Of a stretch of 64,000 nt of DNA, positions 15,753-23,305 are shown one piece after another. How positions within the stretch are numbered: position 1 is the first letter of the stretch; every line of letters starts with the position of its first letter. The position numbers and the translations under genes are program-made. Below the pieces are notes generated by a model. The model saw only the letters and a list, made by a program, of their open reading frames with translations. It was not told the DNA's origin and searched no databases. The stretch comes from Fimbriimonadaceae bacterium (GTDB taxonomy: Bacteria; Armatimonadota; Fimbriimonadia; Fimbriimonadales; Fimbriimonadaceae). The stretch spans positions 124,001 through 188,000 of the forward strand of contig JALHNM010000001.1 in NCBI GenBank assembly GCA_022843485.1. The letters run 5' to 3'.

Positions 15753-15810
15753 CGCGACGAAGTATGCCCGCAGGGCAACGGAGGGTGCCAGTCCCTTGGC
15801 ACCCCCTCCG
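15733..15810 (-). repeat. Long REP-containing repeat, left copy
   Basis: Read on the minus strand, this 78-bp segment begins with the REP palindrome (GGGTGCCAAGGGACTGGCAC, at 15780-15810) and continues through GCGGGCATACTTCGTCGCGA to CAAAAC. It is clearly homologous along its whole length to 16609-16683, with scattered substitutions. The fcl start codon (15752-15750) lies inside it. Confidence 0.85.
15780..15810 (+). repeat. REP palindrome copy 1
   Basis: GGAGGGTGCCA-GTCCC-TTGGCACCC followed by CCTCC, an imperfect hairpin of about 11 bp. The same core occurs at 16349, 16654, 58564 and 59675. It lies about 45 bp upstream of the RAYT gene start. Confidence 0.85.
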
Positions 15811-15843
15811 GGAACCAGGTATGGCCAGTAGCCCAAAACCGGC

Positions 15844-15849
15844 TATGAT
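15844..15849 (+). promoter_or_regulatory. -10 element of a leaderless promoter (RAYT gene)
   Basis: TATGAT ends 7 nt before ATG 15857, which supports that start over an ATG 12 bp upstream. Confidence 0.45.
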
Positions 15850-15856
15850 ACTCAAT

Positions 15857-16333
15857 ATGCAGTATCGTCGCTACCCTGTCCATCTCTCAGGCAAGCGCTG
15901 GATCGGGGATCCGGAGCTTCAGTTTGTCACGGTGTGCGCGAAAGACAGGAAAAAGATCCTCGCGCGCCCGGACGTCTTCGAGCTGGTCCTCGGGGCCTGG
16001 TGCAAAGCGGACGCCTGGACCGTCGGTCGGTACATCGTGCTTCCTGACCACATCCACTTCTTCGCCGCTCCCGTCCGGGAGGGCTTCACGTTGACGCAGT
16101 GGATGAAGTTCTGGCGCTCGGACGTGTCTAGGAGGTGGCCCCGCCCCGAAGAACAGCCCGTCTGGCAACAGCAGTTCTGGGACGTGCAGGTTCGGGCAGG
16201 GCACTCGTACGACGACAAGTGGGAATACGTCCGCCACAACGCAATGCGACACGGCCTGGTGGAGTCCCCAGAAGATTGGCCTTACCAGGGGGAACTCACA
16301 GTGCTAGAGGGCCCTCGCGGACCCTTAGAGTAG
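15857..16333 (+). CDS. REP-associated tyrosine transposase (RAYT, Y1/IS200-like)
   Basis: A 158-residue HUH/Y1 single-strand transposase of the RAYT class. Key features are FVTVCAKDRKK (strand 1), the HUH motif in YIVLPDHIHFFAAPV, the basic WMKFWRSDVSRRW helix, WQQQFWDVQVR, and the Tyr-bearing DKWEYVRHNAMRHGLVESP, which matches the RAYT YIxxNPVxxGLV element. RAYTs nick and move or maintain REP palindromes rather than a classical IS. Here the gene is bounded by REP copies at 15780-15810 and, inverted, at 16349-16373, with a third at 16654-16683. It stands opposite to gmd and fcl and separates them. All catalytic residues appear intact. Confidence 0.9.
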   Translation: MQYRRYPVHLSGKRWIGDPELQFVTVCAKDRKKILARPDVFELVLGAWCKADAWTVGRYIVLPDHIHFFAAPVREGFTLTQWMKFWRSDVSRRWPRPEEQPVWQQQFWDVQVRAGHSYDDKWEYVRHNAMRHGLVESPEDWPYQGELTVLEGPRGPLE

Positions 16334-16605
16334 AGTGGAACGTACTTGGGTGCCAAGGGACTGGCACACTCCGGGCTCGGGGCCTCCGCGTTTCCGGCGA
16401 AGGAAAGCCAGGCCGCCGAGGGCGGCGAAAGTGGCGAGCGACGCCTGCTCGGGGAAGGGGTTCAGGGGCACGGCGCGGGACTGGCCCTGGTACAGGGCCG
16501 TGGCGGCGATCTGGCCTTGGTCGTTCACCGCGATGGCCTGCTCGAGCGAGTAGCCCTGGCCAGTGGCGTCGAGCAGCCCCTGCAGGTTCACCATCCCCTC
16601 GCAAG
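16325..16605 (-). pseudogene. C-terminal remnant of a PEP-CTERM / HAF-repeat protein
   Basis: In one minus-strand frame, residues from MVNLQGLLDATGQGYSLEQA to AVNDQGQIAATALYQGQS, then AVPLNPFPEQASLATFAALG and GLAFLRRKR, form the end of an extracellular HAF-repeat protein with a degenerate PEP-CTERM tail (PEQ in place of PEP, hydrophobic helix, basic RRKR). No N-terminal part or signal peptide exists: the upstream side abuts the long repeat ending at 16609. The frame then reads through REP copy 2 to a TAA at 16327-16325, overlapping the RAYT stop. It is a fossil trapped in the RAYT module, or carried in with it. Confidence 0.65.
16349..16373 (-). repeat. REP palindrome copy 2 (inverted)
   Basis: GGTGCCAAGGGACTGGCAC followed by ACTCCGG is the reverse complement of the REP core, 16 bp after the RAYT stop. 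With copy 1 it brackets the transposase in inverted orientation. Confidence 0.8.
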
Positions 16606-16608
16606 TTA

Positions 16609-16683
16609 GTTTTGACGAGCGGACCCCTCGCGACCGAGTAAGCCCGCTGGCCACCGGAGGGTGCCAGTCCCTTGGCACCCCTC
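16609..16683 (-). repeat. Long REP-containing repeat, right copy (includes REP copy 3 at 16654-16683)
   Basis: Minus-strand sequence starting with the REP palindrome and continuing GCGGGCTTACTCGGTCGCGA to CAAAAC. It is the homologue of 15733-15810 in the same orientation, so the two behave like direct long repeats enclosing the RAYT gene, REP copy 2 and the PEP-CTERM remnant. Confidence 0.85.
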
Positions 16684-16816
16684 ACACGATAGGTGCCGCT
16701 TCACGCCGTCGAACCACCCGATCACCCCGGCCCTGAGGTCGGGCCCAAACCGGGGATGGACGACGATCCGGATGCCGGGCCAAGAATTGCCCGCCCCGAA
16801 CGGTCGGGCTCCGGGG
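16684..16816. other. Intergenic segment after gmd, possible decayed coding remnant
   Basis: No gene can be supported here. One minus-strand frame is open and protein-like (RPFGAGNSWPGIRIVVHPRF, then WFDGVKRHL) and is cut off by the right-hand long repeat. It could be the tail of a gene interrupted by the RAYT module, but no family was recognised. Confidence 0.25.
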
Positions 16817-17911
16817 TTAGCGGCCCTCTTCCACCGAGGCGTACGCCTTGAACCCTTCGCGGCGGATGACGGCGTCTTTCTTGGCCAGCTCGAGGTCGGC
16901 GTCGACCATCTCGTCGACCAGACCCTCGAACGTCACCTTCGGGGCCCAACCGAGCTTGGCCTTCGCCTTCGAGGGGTCGCCGAGCAACTCGTCGACCTCG
17001 GTCGGGCGGTAGTAGCGCGGATCGATCGCCACGAGCTCCCGCCCGGTGCCCGCCTCGACCCCGACCTCCTCGACCCCCGACCCGCGCCACTCGATCGGCA
17101 TCCCGAGCCGCCCGAAGGACCGCTCGACGAACTCACGCACCGTGTGGTACTCGCCGGTGGCCAGCACGAAGTCCTCGGCGGCCTCTTGCTGCAGCATAAG
17201 CCACATCCCCTCGACGTAGTCCCGCGCGTGGCCCCAGTCACGGAGCGAGTTGACGTTGCCGAGGAACAGCTTCTCCTGCAAGCCCACCTTGATCCGGGCG
17301 GCCGCCCGGGTGATCTTGCGGGTCACGAACGTCTCGCCCCGGACCGGCGACTCGTGGTTGAAGAGGATCCCGTTGCAGGCGTACATCCCGTAAGCCTCAC
17401 GATAGTTCACCGTGATCCAGTAGCCGTAGAGCTTGGCGACGGCGTAGGGCGAGCGCGGGTAGAAGGGCGTCGTCTCCTTCTGCGGCACCTCTTGGACCTT
17501 GCCGTAGAGCTCGCTCGTCGAGGCCTGGTAGAAGCGCACCGACTTCTCCATCCCAAGGATCCGGATCGCCTCCAGCATCCGCAGCGTCCCGACCGCGTCC
17601 GACTCCGCCGTGTACTCCGGACTGTCGAAGCTCACCCGGACGTGGCTCTGGGCACCGAGGTTGTAGATCTCGTCCGGCTGGACCTGCTGGACGACCCGGA
17701 TGAGCGAGGTCGAGTCCGTGAGGTCGCCGTAGTGGAGGTGGAACGGCTTCCCGGTCTCGTGGGCGTCGTGGAAGATGTGGTCGATCCGCTGGGTGTTGAA
17801 GAGCGACGTCCGTCGCTTGATGCCGTGGACCTCGTAGCCCTTCTCAAGCAGGAGTTCGGAGAGGTATGCGCCGTCCTGGCCCGTGACGCCGGTGATGAGT
17901 GCCCGCTTCAT
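16817..17911 (-). CDS. gmd: GDP-mannose 4,6-dehydratase
   Basis: A 364-residue SDR dehydratase that converts GDP-D-mannose to GDP-4-keto-6-deoxymannose, the first step to GDP-L-fucose (and GDP-rhamnose or perosamine). The N-terminal [20 protein letters not shown] is the NADP-binding loop. Catalytic residues lie in [14 protein letters not shown] (Thr, Glu) and [12 protein letters not shown] (Tyr, Lys). [14 protein letters not shown] and the C-terminal [20 protein letters not shown] are diagnostic of Gmd. Upstream on the minus strand CATAAT about 30 nt before the ATG is a possible -10. fcl follows on the same strand beyond the RAYT module. Confidence 0.96.
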   Translation of the reverse strand: MKRALITGVTGQDGAYLSELLLEKGYEVHGIKRRTSLFNTQRIDHIFHDAHETGKPFHLHYGDLTDSTSLIRVVQQVQPDEIYNLGAQSHVRVSFDSPEYTAESDAVGTLRMLEAIRILGMEKSVRFYQASTSELYGKVQEVPQKETTPFYPRSPYAVAKLYGYWITVNYREAYGMYACNGILFNHESPVRGETFVTRKITRAAARIKVGLQEKLFLGNVNSLRDWGHARDYVEGMWLMLQQEAAEDFVLATGEYHTVREFVERSFGRLGMPIEWRGSGVEEVGVEAGTGRELVAIDPRYYRPTEVDELLGDPSKAKAKLGWAPKVTFEGLVDEMVDADLELAKKDAVIRREGFKAYASVEEGR

Positions 17912-17991
17912 AACGAGGCCCGTCCCCAGGCCTGGTGTCCATTATGGCTGGCCAAGCCCCAGACCTCCGGGTGGCCCGGTCGGTCCGAGCG

Positions 17992-19086
17992 TCACCTCTC
18001 GACCGTGACCGTCCCCGGGTAGCCCTCTTGGCCCTTGATCGTGATGGGCACGGGGAGGAACTGCCGGATCACCCAGGCCATCGTCACCAGGCGGCGGGTG
18101 ACCCTCGGGGTCGTGAACGCGCTGCTGCCCTCGGCGAGGGCCGCGGGGAGAAGGAGCTGGTCCGCGAGGAACGGGTCGACGGTCGCGTCGGTATCGAGCC
18201 ACTCCCGCAGGTTCCGGAAGGCGCTGTCGACCACCGCCTCCATCCGGAGCCCCTTCTGGCCGATCGCCGTCCCGACCCCCGCCCCCCGCTCGAACTGGAC
18301 GTAGACCGTCACGAACACCCCGGGCTGGGCGGAGCGGACACCGACCACCTCGACCTCCCCGCTCAACCCGTGCTCGGCGAAGAGCCCGGCGACCCGGCTC
18401 GCCCCCCGCTCCGCGATCCCTTGCTCGAGGCCCGAGACCGCGATAACCCCCCGGGCTTGGACGACGCGGCCCCGGGCCCGCCAGTCGATCGGACAGACGA
18501 CGCTCGGCTCCACCTCGAGCCTCACCTCACCCTTCGCCCCCCACCCGAACCCGGCCGTGACCTGGGTCGGCTCGGTGTAGACCCCTTGCGCGAAATGGGC
18601 GGGCAGGGTCACCCGGTGGAAGGCGTCGTAGGTGAGCGTGTTCTCGTTGTACGTCTCGCCCACGACGGTCACACGGCTGTACCCCCCCGCCCTCGCGAGC
18701 ACGGGGATCAGCGACTCGAGCACGACCAAGGCGTTGCCCGGGACAGACCCTTTCTCGAACGAGCCGATCTCGAAGCGCTCGTCGATGGGTCGAGGCAGCC
18801 GGGTCGGCCGGAAGACGACCTCTCGCGAGCCCGGCTCATCCCCATCGACGTCGGCGCTCGTCGACCGGGCCAGCGCGTGGAGGAACGCCATGTCCTCGGC
18901 CGCTAGCCCCGTGCGGCGCATCGCACCGCGGACGGTGTGCACCCGGACGGGCCGTTGGGTGAGCGCCGCCATCGAGAGGGCCGTCCGCAGGAGCGCCCCG
19001 CCCCCCTCACCGTGGGAACCGTTGACGACGATCGGTTCGGCGGTCGTCCGCCCGCTCCGGCGTGGGGTCTGCTGGCGGTCGCTCAT
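17992..19086 (-). CDS. RNA 3'-terminal phosphate cyclase homologue lacking the catalytic His
   Basis: A 364-residue RtcA/EPT-superfamily protein, near the RtcA length plus a 15-residue extension. It keeps GSHGEGGGALLRTALSMAAL near the N-terminus, GRGxxY-like GGYSRVTVVGETYNENT and LADQLLLPAALAEG near the C-terminus. In bacterial RtcA this last element is followed by a His in a CHLLTN-type motif that is adenylylated. Here the aligned stretch is VTRRLVTMAWVIRQFLP, with Arg (about residue 332) in place of that His; the usual Gln of GEGGGQ is Ala. It may be catalytically dead (Rcl1-like) or use different chemistry. It is third in a probable efp - membrane protein - rtcA-like operon, starting 4 bp after the previous stop. 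Confidence 0.8.
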   Translation of the reverse strand: MSDRQQTPRRSGRTTAEPIVVNGSHGEGGGALLRTALSMAALTQRPVRVHTVRGAMRRTGLAAEDMAFLHALARSTSADVDGDEPGSREVVFRPTRLPRPIDERFEIGSFEKGSVPGNALVVLESLIPVLARAGGYSRVTVVGETYNENTLTYDAFHRVTLPAHFAQGVYTEPTQVTAGFGWGAKGEVRLEVEPSVVCPIDWRARGRVVQARGVIAVSGLEQGIAERGASRVAGLFAEHGLSGEVEVVGVRSAQPGVFVTVYVQFERGAGVGTAIGQKGLRMEAVVDSAFRNLREWLDTDATVDPFLADQLLLPAALAEGSSAFTTPRVTRRLVTMAWVIRQFLPVPITIKGQEGYPGTVTVER

Positions 19087-19090
19087 TCCG

Positions 19091-20167
19091 CTAGACCTTC
19101 AGCTTGAAGAACAGGAACTCGACCGCCCGGATCGAGTAGCAGGCGACGATGAACGCGATGACGGCGAGGATGATCTCGTGGTAGGGGATCGTCGGGTCTC
19201 CAAGGCCGGACCGGGTCGGGTCGCCCGAGTCCTTACGGAGCGTGGCCCGGGCGACGAGCTCGTCCGCCCCCTTGATCGCACCTTTCACCCCGTTCCCCAT
19301 CGGCTCGCGGAACAGGACGTAGACCAGCGCCACACCCCCGACCGCCACCGGGAGCCCGAGCTTGTACTTGTGCTTCTGGTGCTCGTTGTAGATGACGCAC
19401 TGCCGGCAGCGCTCCGCCTTCTGTTCGGGGTTGAGCTTGCTGTTGTACGGGATGTACTTCGCCGCCGCTACGATGTCAGCCGGGATCACCCGGCCTTCCA
19501 TCGCGTTCCGGATCACGGACTCCTCGCACATACACCCGACCCTCTCCTTCCAGCACGTCCGTCGCGAGTGGTAGATGGGGCACCGCTCGCGAACGAACTT
19601 ACGGCAATAGGGGAGCTGCCAGCACTTGCCGAGGAACACGTTGCGGACGTCGCGTTCCTCCTTCAGCCCCTTGCCGTACTTGAGCTGGTCCGCCTTGGCC
19701 CCTTCTCGGGCGCGCGTTCGGATCCGACCCGCAATGTCGAGGGCGATGACCAGGATCCCGACGACGCCGAACGGGATCGAGGCCCGGCCGAGCGAACTGA
19801 GAGCCTCGTCCTGGAGCGCGTTGGGCGTCGTCGTCCCCGTCATCAGGGGGAGGTAGCTCGACGAGAAGAACAGGAGGGCCCAGACGATGAGCAGGATCGG
19901 CCCGAGGACCTCTTCGCCCCACGCGAGCCACGCGACTCCAAGGGCCACGGCGATACACCCGACCAGAGCCGCCGTCGAGAGCGCCCCGACCGTCTGGACG
20001 CCCTGCGCAAGGGCTTGGTCCTGGACTGAGCCCCCCGCCATGAACTGGTACACGATGAGCCCGATCGCACCGACGGCGACCAGCCCGCCCGCCCCGACCA
20101 AGAACCGGCACAGCTTGTCGAGGAGGTCCGAGAGGACGTCCGCCGGGTTGGTCCGTTCAGCGCGCAA
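19091..20167 (-). CDS. Membrane protein with a two-CW-like cysteine-rich domain
   Basis: A 358-residue polytopic protein of unknown function. About four hydrophobic segments lie in the first 155 residues, one near 280 and one near 340. Between them is a polar cysteine-rich domain (about 180-270): CWQLPYCRKFVRERCPIYHS, then TCWKERVGCMCEES and further on CRQCVIYNEHQKHK. The spacing C-W...C...C-P-x-Y...C-W...C resembles the two-CW domain found in some sensory proteins and suggests metal or Fe-S binding on one face of the membrane. The start is TTG 20167, supported by GGAG 7 nt upstream. It lies 34 bp after efp and 4 bp before the rtcA-like gene. Confidence 0.75.
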   Translation of the reverse strand: MRAERTNPADVLSDLLDKLCRFLVGAGGLVAVGAIGLIVYQFMAGGSVQDQALAQGVQTVGALSTAALVGCIAVALGVAWLAWGEEVLGPILLIVWALLFFSSSYLPLMTGTTTPNALQDEALSSLGRASIPFGVVGILVIALDIAGRIRTRAREGAKADQLKYGKGLKEERDVRNVFLGKCWQLPYCRKFVRERCPIYHSRRTCWKERVGCMCEESVIRNAMEGRVIPADIVAAAKYIPYNSKLNPEQKAERCRQCVIYNEHQKHKYKLGLPVAVGGVALVYVLFREPMGNGVKGAIKGADELVARATLRKDSGDPTRSGLGDPTIPYHEIILAVIAFIVACYSIRAVEFLFFKLKV

Positions 20168-20201
20168 AAGGGTTCTCCTCCATCCTTGGAGTTTAGGACG
20201 C

Positions 20202-20774
20202 CTACTTCTTGCTGACTCGTTCCAAATACGCGCCCGTTCGCGTATCGACTTTGATCACGTCGCCGACGTCGATGTGCATCGGAACCTGGACGCTCGCCCC
20301 GGTCTCGACCGTCGCCCCCTTCGTCACGCCACCGCTCGCGGTGTCGCCGCGGACGCCCGGCTCGGCCTCGGTGATCTGGAGCTCGACGAAGTTCGGGAGG
20401 TCGTAACCCAGGGTCTGGCCGTCTGCCACGAGGGCCGTGATCTCGGCCTCTTCCTTCAGGAAACGGGATCCGTCGCCGATCTCCTCGGCCGCGACCACGA
20501 CCTGCTCATAGGAGTCGAGGTCCATGATCGTGATGTCGCCACCGGTCTTGAAGAGGTACTGGTAGGGCCGGCGCTCCAAGAAGCAGGGCTCGAACCGCTC
20601 GCCGGAGCGGAAGGTCTTTTCCAGGGTGTTCCCGGTCTTGAGCCTCCGGAGCTTCGTGCGCACGAAAGCCCCGCCCTTGCCCGGCTTCACGTGCTGGAAC
20701 TCGACGATTTGGTAGGGCTCGCCCTCGATGTAAAGGGCCATACCGTTCTTGAAGTCGCTTGTGTCGATCGCCAC
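20202..20774 (-). CDS. efp: Translation elongation factor P
   Basis: A 190-residue EF-P, the tRNA-mimic that relieves ribosome stalling at polyproline. The KOW-like domain I has IDTSDFKNGMALYIEGEPYQ and the modification loop HVKPGKGGAFVR, with Lys at the tip. Domains II and III are complete (DLPNFVELQITEAEPGVRGD, PMHIDVGDVIKVDTRTGAYL). GTG 20774 is chosen because it gives the usual EF-P N-terminus and GGAG lies 8 nt ahead; a GTG ten codons earlier would add MAQSGPGDSR. No epmA/epmB- or earP-like gene is nearby. The proline-rich PEP-CTERM and low-complexity proteins of this genome are plausible clients, but this is speculation. Confidence 0.96.
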   Translation of the reverse strand: MAIDTSDFKNGMALYIEGEPYQIVEFQHVKPGKGGAFVRTKLRRLKTGNTLEKTFRSGERFEPCFLERRPYQYLFKTGGDITIMDLDSYEQVVVAAEEIGDGSRFLKEEAEITALVADGQTLGYDLPNFVELQITEAEPGVRGDTASGGVTKGATVETGASVQVPMHIDVGDVIKVDTRTGAYLERVSKK

Positions 20775-20831
20775 CCTGGAGTCTCCCGGGCCCGATTGTG
20801 CCACATGCCGGAGGCCGCTCCCCGGCCCGGG

Positions 20832-22358
20832 TCAGCGGGCCACGACTTCGAGGAGAGTCCAGCCCCAGCCGCCGTTCGCCGTCGCCGTGCCGCGCGGTTC
20901 GACCTCCAATTGGCCCCACACCAGGGCATAGAGGCGGCCGGGGGCCCGACCGGTCGCCCGGTACCGCTCGTTCAAGTCGTCTTGGAGCGCCCTAGCCTCG
21001 GCGGCCAGCCGATCCAGGCTCCGCTCGGGGCTCTCCGCGATGGGGTCGTTCCCCTGCCACTCCTTGAACGGCAGGAACTCGGGAGGGAACGCCATGGGCT
21101 GTTGCCGGGGCTTGAGGAACATCTGGGGCACGAAGAGTGGGCGGTCGAGGGTCGCCCAATCGACCGCATGGAGCCAGGTGCGCTCCCACGCGAACCGCTC
21201 CCGCGGTCCCACTCGGAGGGTCACCACGGTCGAACGTGCGGGGAGGCCGGCCAAGCTCTGCCTCACCAACGGCCAAGGGTTCATTTTCCACTGGATCCCG
21301 ATCGGTAGGAACGTCCAAGCCGTGAACAGCGACCAGGCGAGCCCGACTCCCAGCACCAAAGACAGCGTCCACATCTGCCACGGCCTGGCGCCCTCGACCG
21401 GCGCGAGCGAAGCCAGCAGCCAAGCACCGAGCACGAGCGTCACCCGTTCGGAGGTGAACGCGGTGCCCAAGAAGAAGCTCGGGCCGGCCACGACGACCGC
21501 GGTGAGGGCGGCCAGCACCGGCAGGGCGACCGGGTGGACGCGCCGGAGCCCGAAGGCCACGAGCAGGACCGCGAACCCAGCCCATGCCGCGAGCTGCCAC
21601 GGCCCCAAGTACGAGACCCCGATCGCGCCGAACGAACCCGCCCAAGCGTCGAGGCGGGTGTCCTGCGCCCAAAGGCCGCGCCCGAGTAGCCCGGCCGCCC
21701 CGACCACTGCCCCCCCTCCCGTCAGCCCCCCCAGGAGCCAGCCCCACGCCGCGCGCTGCGGGCCCCACCGCCTGCCCGACTCGTAAGCGAGGACGGCCAG
21801 GACGCTCAGGAGCAGCCCCATCAGATGGACGACAGCGAGCCCAGCGACGGCCAGCCCGACCGCCCAAGGCCTCACCGGCAAACCCCGCTCTCGTCGACCC
21901 ACCCAGGCCGCGACGGCGAACAACCCCGCCCCGACCCCAAGCAGGTAGTTCGCGAAGCCCATCAGGAACCACTGGTCGTACGCCACGAAGCCTGCGAGCA
22001 GGAGGCCGGGCCAGGTCAGCCGGCCGTGCAGGGCAAAGGACAGCGCGACTGTGCCCCCGACCAACAGCGCCACGATGAGCGACAAGGTGAGCTTCGAGAC
22101 GAGACCGATCGGCAGCACCCGGGCAAGGGTCGAGGCGAAGATATCCATCCCGAGGTTGGGGATCGGGATCCAGTTCGCCCGGTAGAACTCGGTCAGGCCC
22201 TGTCCGTCCTGGGGCTGGGCGAGCACGTGCGCCCGCGCGATGTGCATCGGGTAGTCGACGAGGGCTGGGGTGTCGGTCGACCAGACCGGGATGCAGGCCA
22301 GCACGACCAGCACGGCCGCGGCGATCCAGAGCACCGAGCGCAAGGGTGCGGCCTCCAC
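20832..22358 (-). CDS. Polytopic membrane protein, GT-C-like
   Basis: A 508-residue integral membrane protein with about ten hydrophobic segments spread over residues 8-360 and a soluble C-terminal region of about 150 residues. The first periplasmic loop begins DTPALVDYPMHIARAHVLAQ; an acidic residue just after the first membrane helix is typical of GT-C glycosyltransferases and related polytopic proteins, but the overall match is not firm enough for an enzyme name. The start is GTG 22358, with a -10-like GTGTAGACT 10 nt upstream (22374-22369). It ends 57 bp before efp on the same strand and may contribute to that transcription unit's context. A terminator-like hairpin lies just upstream of its promoter. 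Confidence 0.7.
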   Translation of the reverse strand: MEAAPLRSVLWIAAAVLVVLACIPVWSTDTPALVDYPMHIARAHVLAQPQDGQGLTEFYRANWIPIPNLGMDIFASTLARVLPIGLVSKLTLSLIVALLVGGTVALSFALHGRLTWPGLLLAGFVAYDQWFLMGFANYLLGVGAGLFAVAAWVGRRERGLPVRPWAVGLAVAGLAVVHLMGLLLSVLAVLAYESGRRWGPQRAAWGWLLGGLTGGGAVVGAAGLLGRGLWAQDTRLDAWAGSFGAIGVSYLGPWQLAAWAGFAVLLVAFGLRRVHPVALPVLAALTAVVVAGPSFFLGTAFTSERVTLVLGAWLLASLAPVEGARPWQMWTLSLVLGVGLAWSLFTAWTFLPIGIQWKMNPWPLVRQSLAGLPARSTVVTLRVGPRERFAWERTWLHAVDWATLDRPLFVPQMFLKPRQQPMAFPPEFLPFKEWQGNDPIAESPERSLDRLAAEARALQDDLNERYRATGRAPGRLYALVWGQLEVEPRGTATANGGWGWTLLEVVAR

Positions 22359-22368
22359 CAGGGTCGTG

Positions 22369-22374
22369 AGTCTA
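22369..22374 (-). promoter_or_regulatory. Predicted -10 element for the polytopic membrane protein gene
   Basis: Minus-strand GTGTAGACT, ending 10 nt before GTG 22358. The same TAGACT hexamer is used before the gene at 4703. Confidence 0.35.
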
Positions 22375-22385
22375 CACCAGTCCCC

Positions 22386-22414
22386 AGAAAAAGAGAGCGC
22401 GGCACCGGCCGCGC
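22386..22414 (-). terminator. Intrinsic terminator with no known upstream gene
   Basis: On the minus strand GCGCGGC-CGGT-GCCGCGC is a perfect 7-bp stem followed by TCTCTTTTTCT. The only gene upstream in this direction is trpG/pabA on the other strand, so the terminator either ends an unannotated minus-strand RNA from 22415-22590 or is a leader attenuator for the membrane protein gene. Confidence 0.6.
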
Positions 22415-22594
22415 CTACGAACTCCTAGTCGAGATCGCGAGCAGAACCGCGTCTCGGGCGGGGCGGTCGACCACCCTCTCTCCGGAATACTGCAGCGGCA
22501 AGGTTAAAGGAGTGATATTCCTGGGCCCAACCCGGGCCGAAGGTCACACGGGGAGTCGGCCCCAAGCGCCCCGGAGCCACCATGGAGCCTCCGC

Positions 22595-23179
22595 ATGATC
22601 CTCGTCGTCGACAACTACGATAGCTTCACGTACAACCTGGTCCAATACCTGGGGGTCTGCGGGGCGGAGGTTGTGGTGAGAAGGAACGACGCCGTGACCG
22701 TCGACGAGGTCCGATCGCTCGGGCCGAGGGGCGTCCTCCTCTCGCCGGGCCCCTGCCGGCCCACCGACTCCGGGGTCTGCCTGGCGTTCGTCAGCGCGGC
22801 CCTCGAGCCGGGGTCGCCGATCCACGGCTTGCCGCTGTTCGGCGTGTGCCTTGGGCACCAGGCCATCGGGCTGGCGTCCGGCGGAGAGGTCGGCGGCGCG
22901 AAGACGGTGCGACACGGCAAGACCTCGCCTATCCGGCACGACGGAGAGGGCCTGTTCCGGGGGTTGCCTGACCCGCTGTCGGTCGTCCGGTACCACTCGC
23001 TCTCGGTCGGCCAGGTCCCGCCGGGGTTCCTGGTGACGGCCAGGAGCCTGGACGACGACGAGGTCATGGGGCTCCGGCACAAGAGCCTGCCGATCGAGGG
23101 GGTCCAGTTCCACCCGGAATCGGTGCTGACCGAGCACGGCCTAGAGATCGTGAGGAACTTCGTCGCGATGTGCGCCTAA
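22595..23179 (+). CDS. Anthranilate / aminodeoxychorismate synthase glutamine amidotransferase
   Basis: A 194-residue class I glutaminase subunit (TrpG/PabA). It hydrolyses glutamine and passes ammonia to a chorismate-using partner for tryptophan or folate synthesis. The N-terminal ILVVDNYDSFTYNLVQYLG is diagnostic. The nucleophile lies in LFGVCLGHQAIGLA, and the His-Glu pair in GVQFHPESVLTEHG. Amphibolic TrpG/PabA enzymes cannot be split by sequence alone, and no trpE or pabB is adjacent, so no symbol is given. GGAG lies about 8 nt before the ATG. Confidence 0.93.
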   Translation: MILVVDNYDSFTYNLVQYLGVCGAEVVVRRNDAVTVDEVRSLGPRGVLLSPGPCRPTDSGVCLAFVSAALEPGSPIHGLPLFGVCLGHQAIGLASGGEVGGAKTVRHGKTSPIRHDGEGLFRGLPDPLSVVRYHSLSVGQVPPGFLVTARSLDDDEVMGLRHKSLPIEGVQFHPESVLTEHGLEIVRNFVAMCA

Positions 23180-23305
23180 GGGCGGCCCCACCCGGGCGGA
23201 ACCGGGCTCCAGCAGTGTAACATAGGCCCTGTTCGAACCGTCAATCCGTAGCGGGACAGTCTTCCTGGCCGGTCGAGTCGATCGTCTGGGGTCGGAGCAC
23301 ACTGC

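Noticed and set aside
16334-16606. Plus-strand open frames overlapping REP copy 2 and the PEP remnant
   Set aside because: They read through a palindromic repeat and have no similarity; the minus-strand remnant explains the protein-like signal.
22385-22500. tRNA-like stretch on the minus strand (GGAGAGAGG ... CTCTCT) upstream of the membrane protein gene
   Set aside because: No anticodon stem, no TTCRANNC T-loop and acceptor ends do not pair properly; the hairpin plus T-run is better explained as a terminator.
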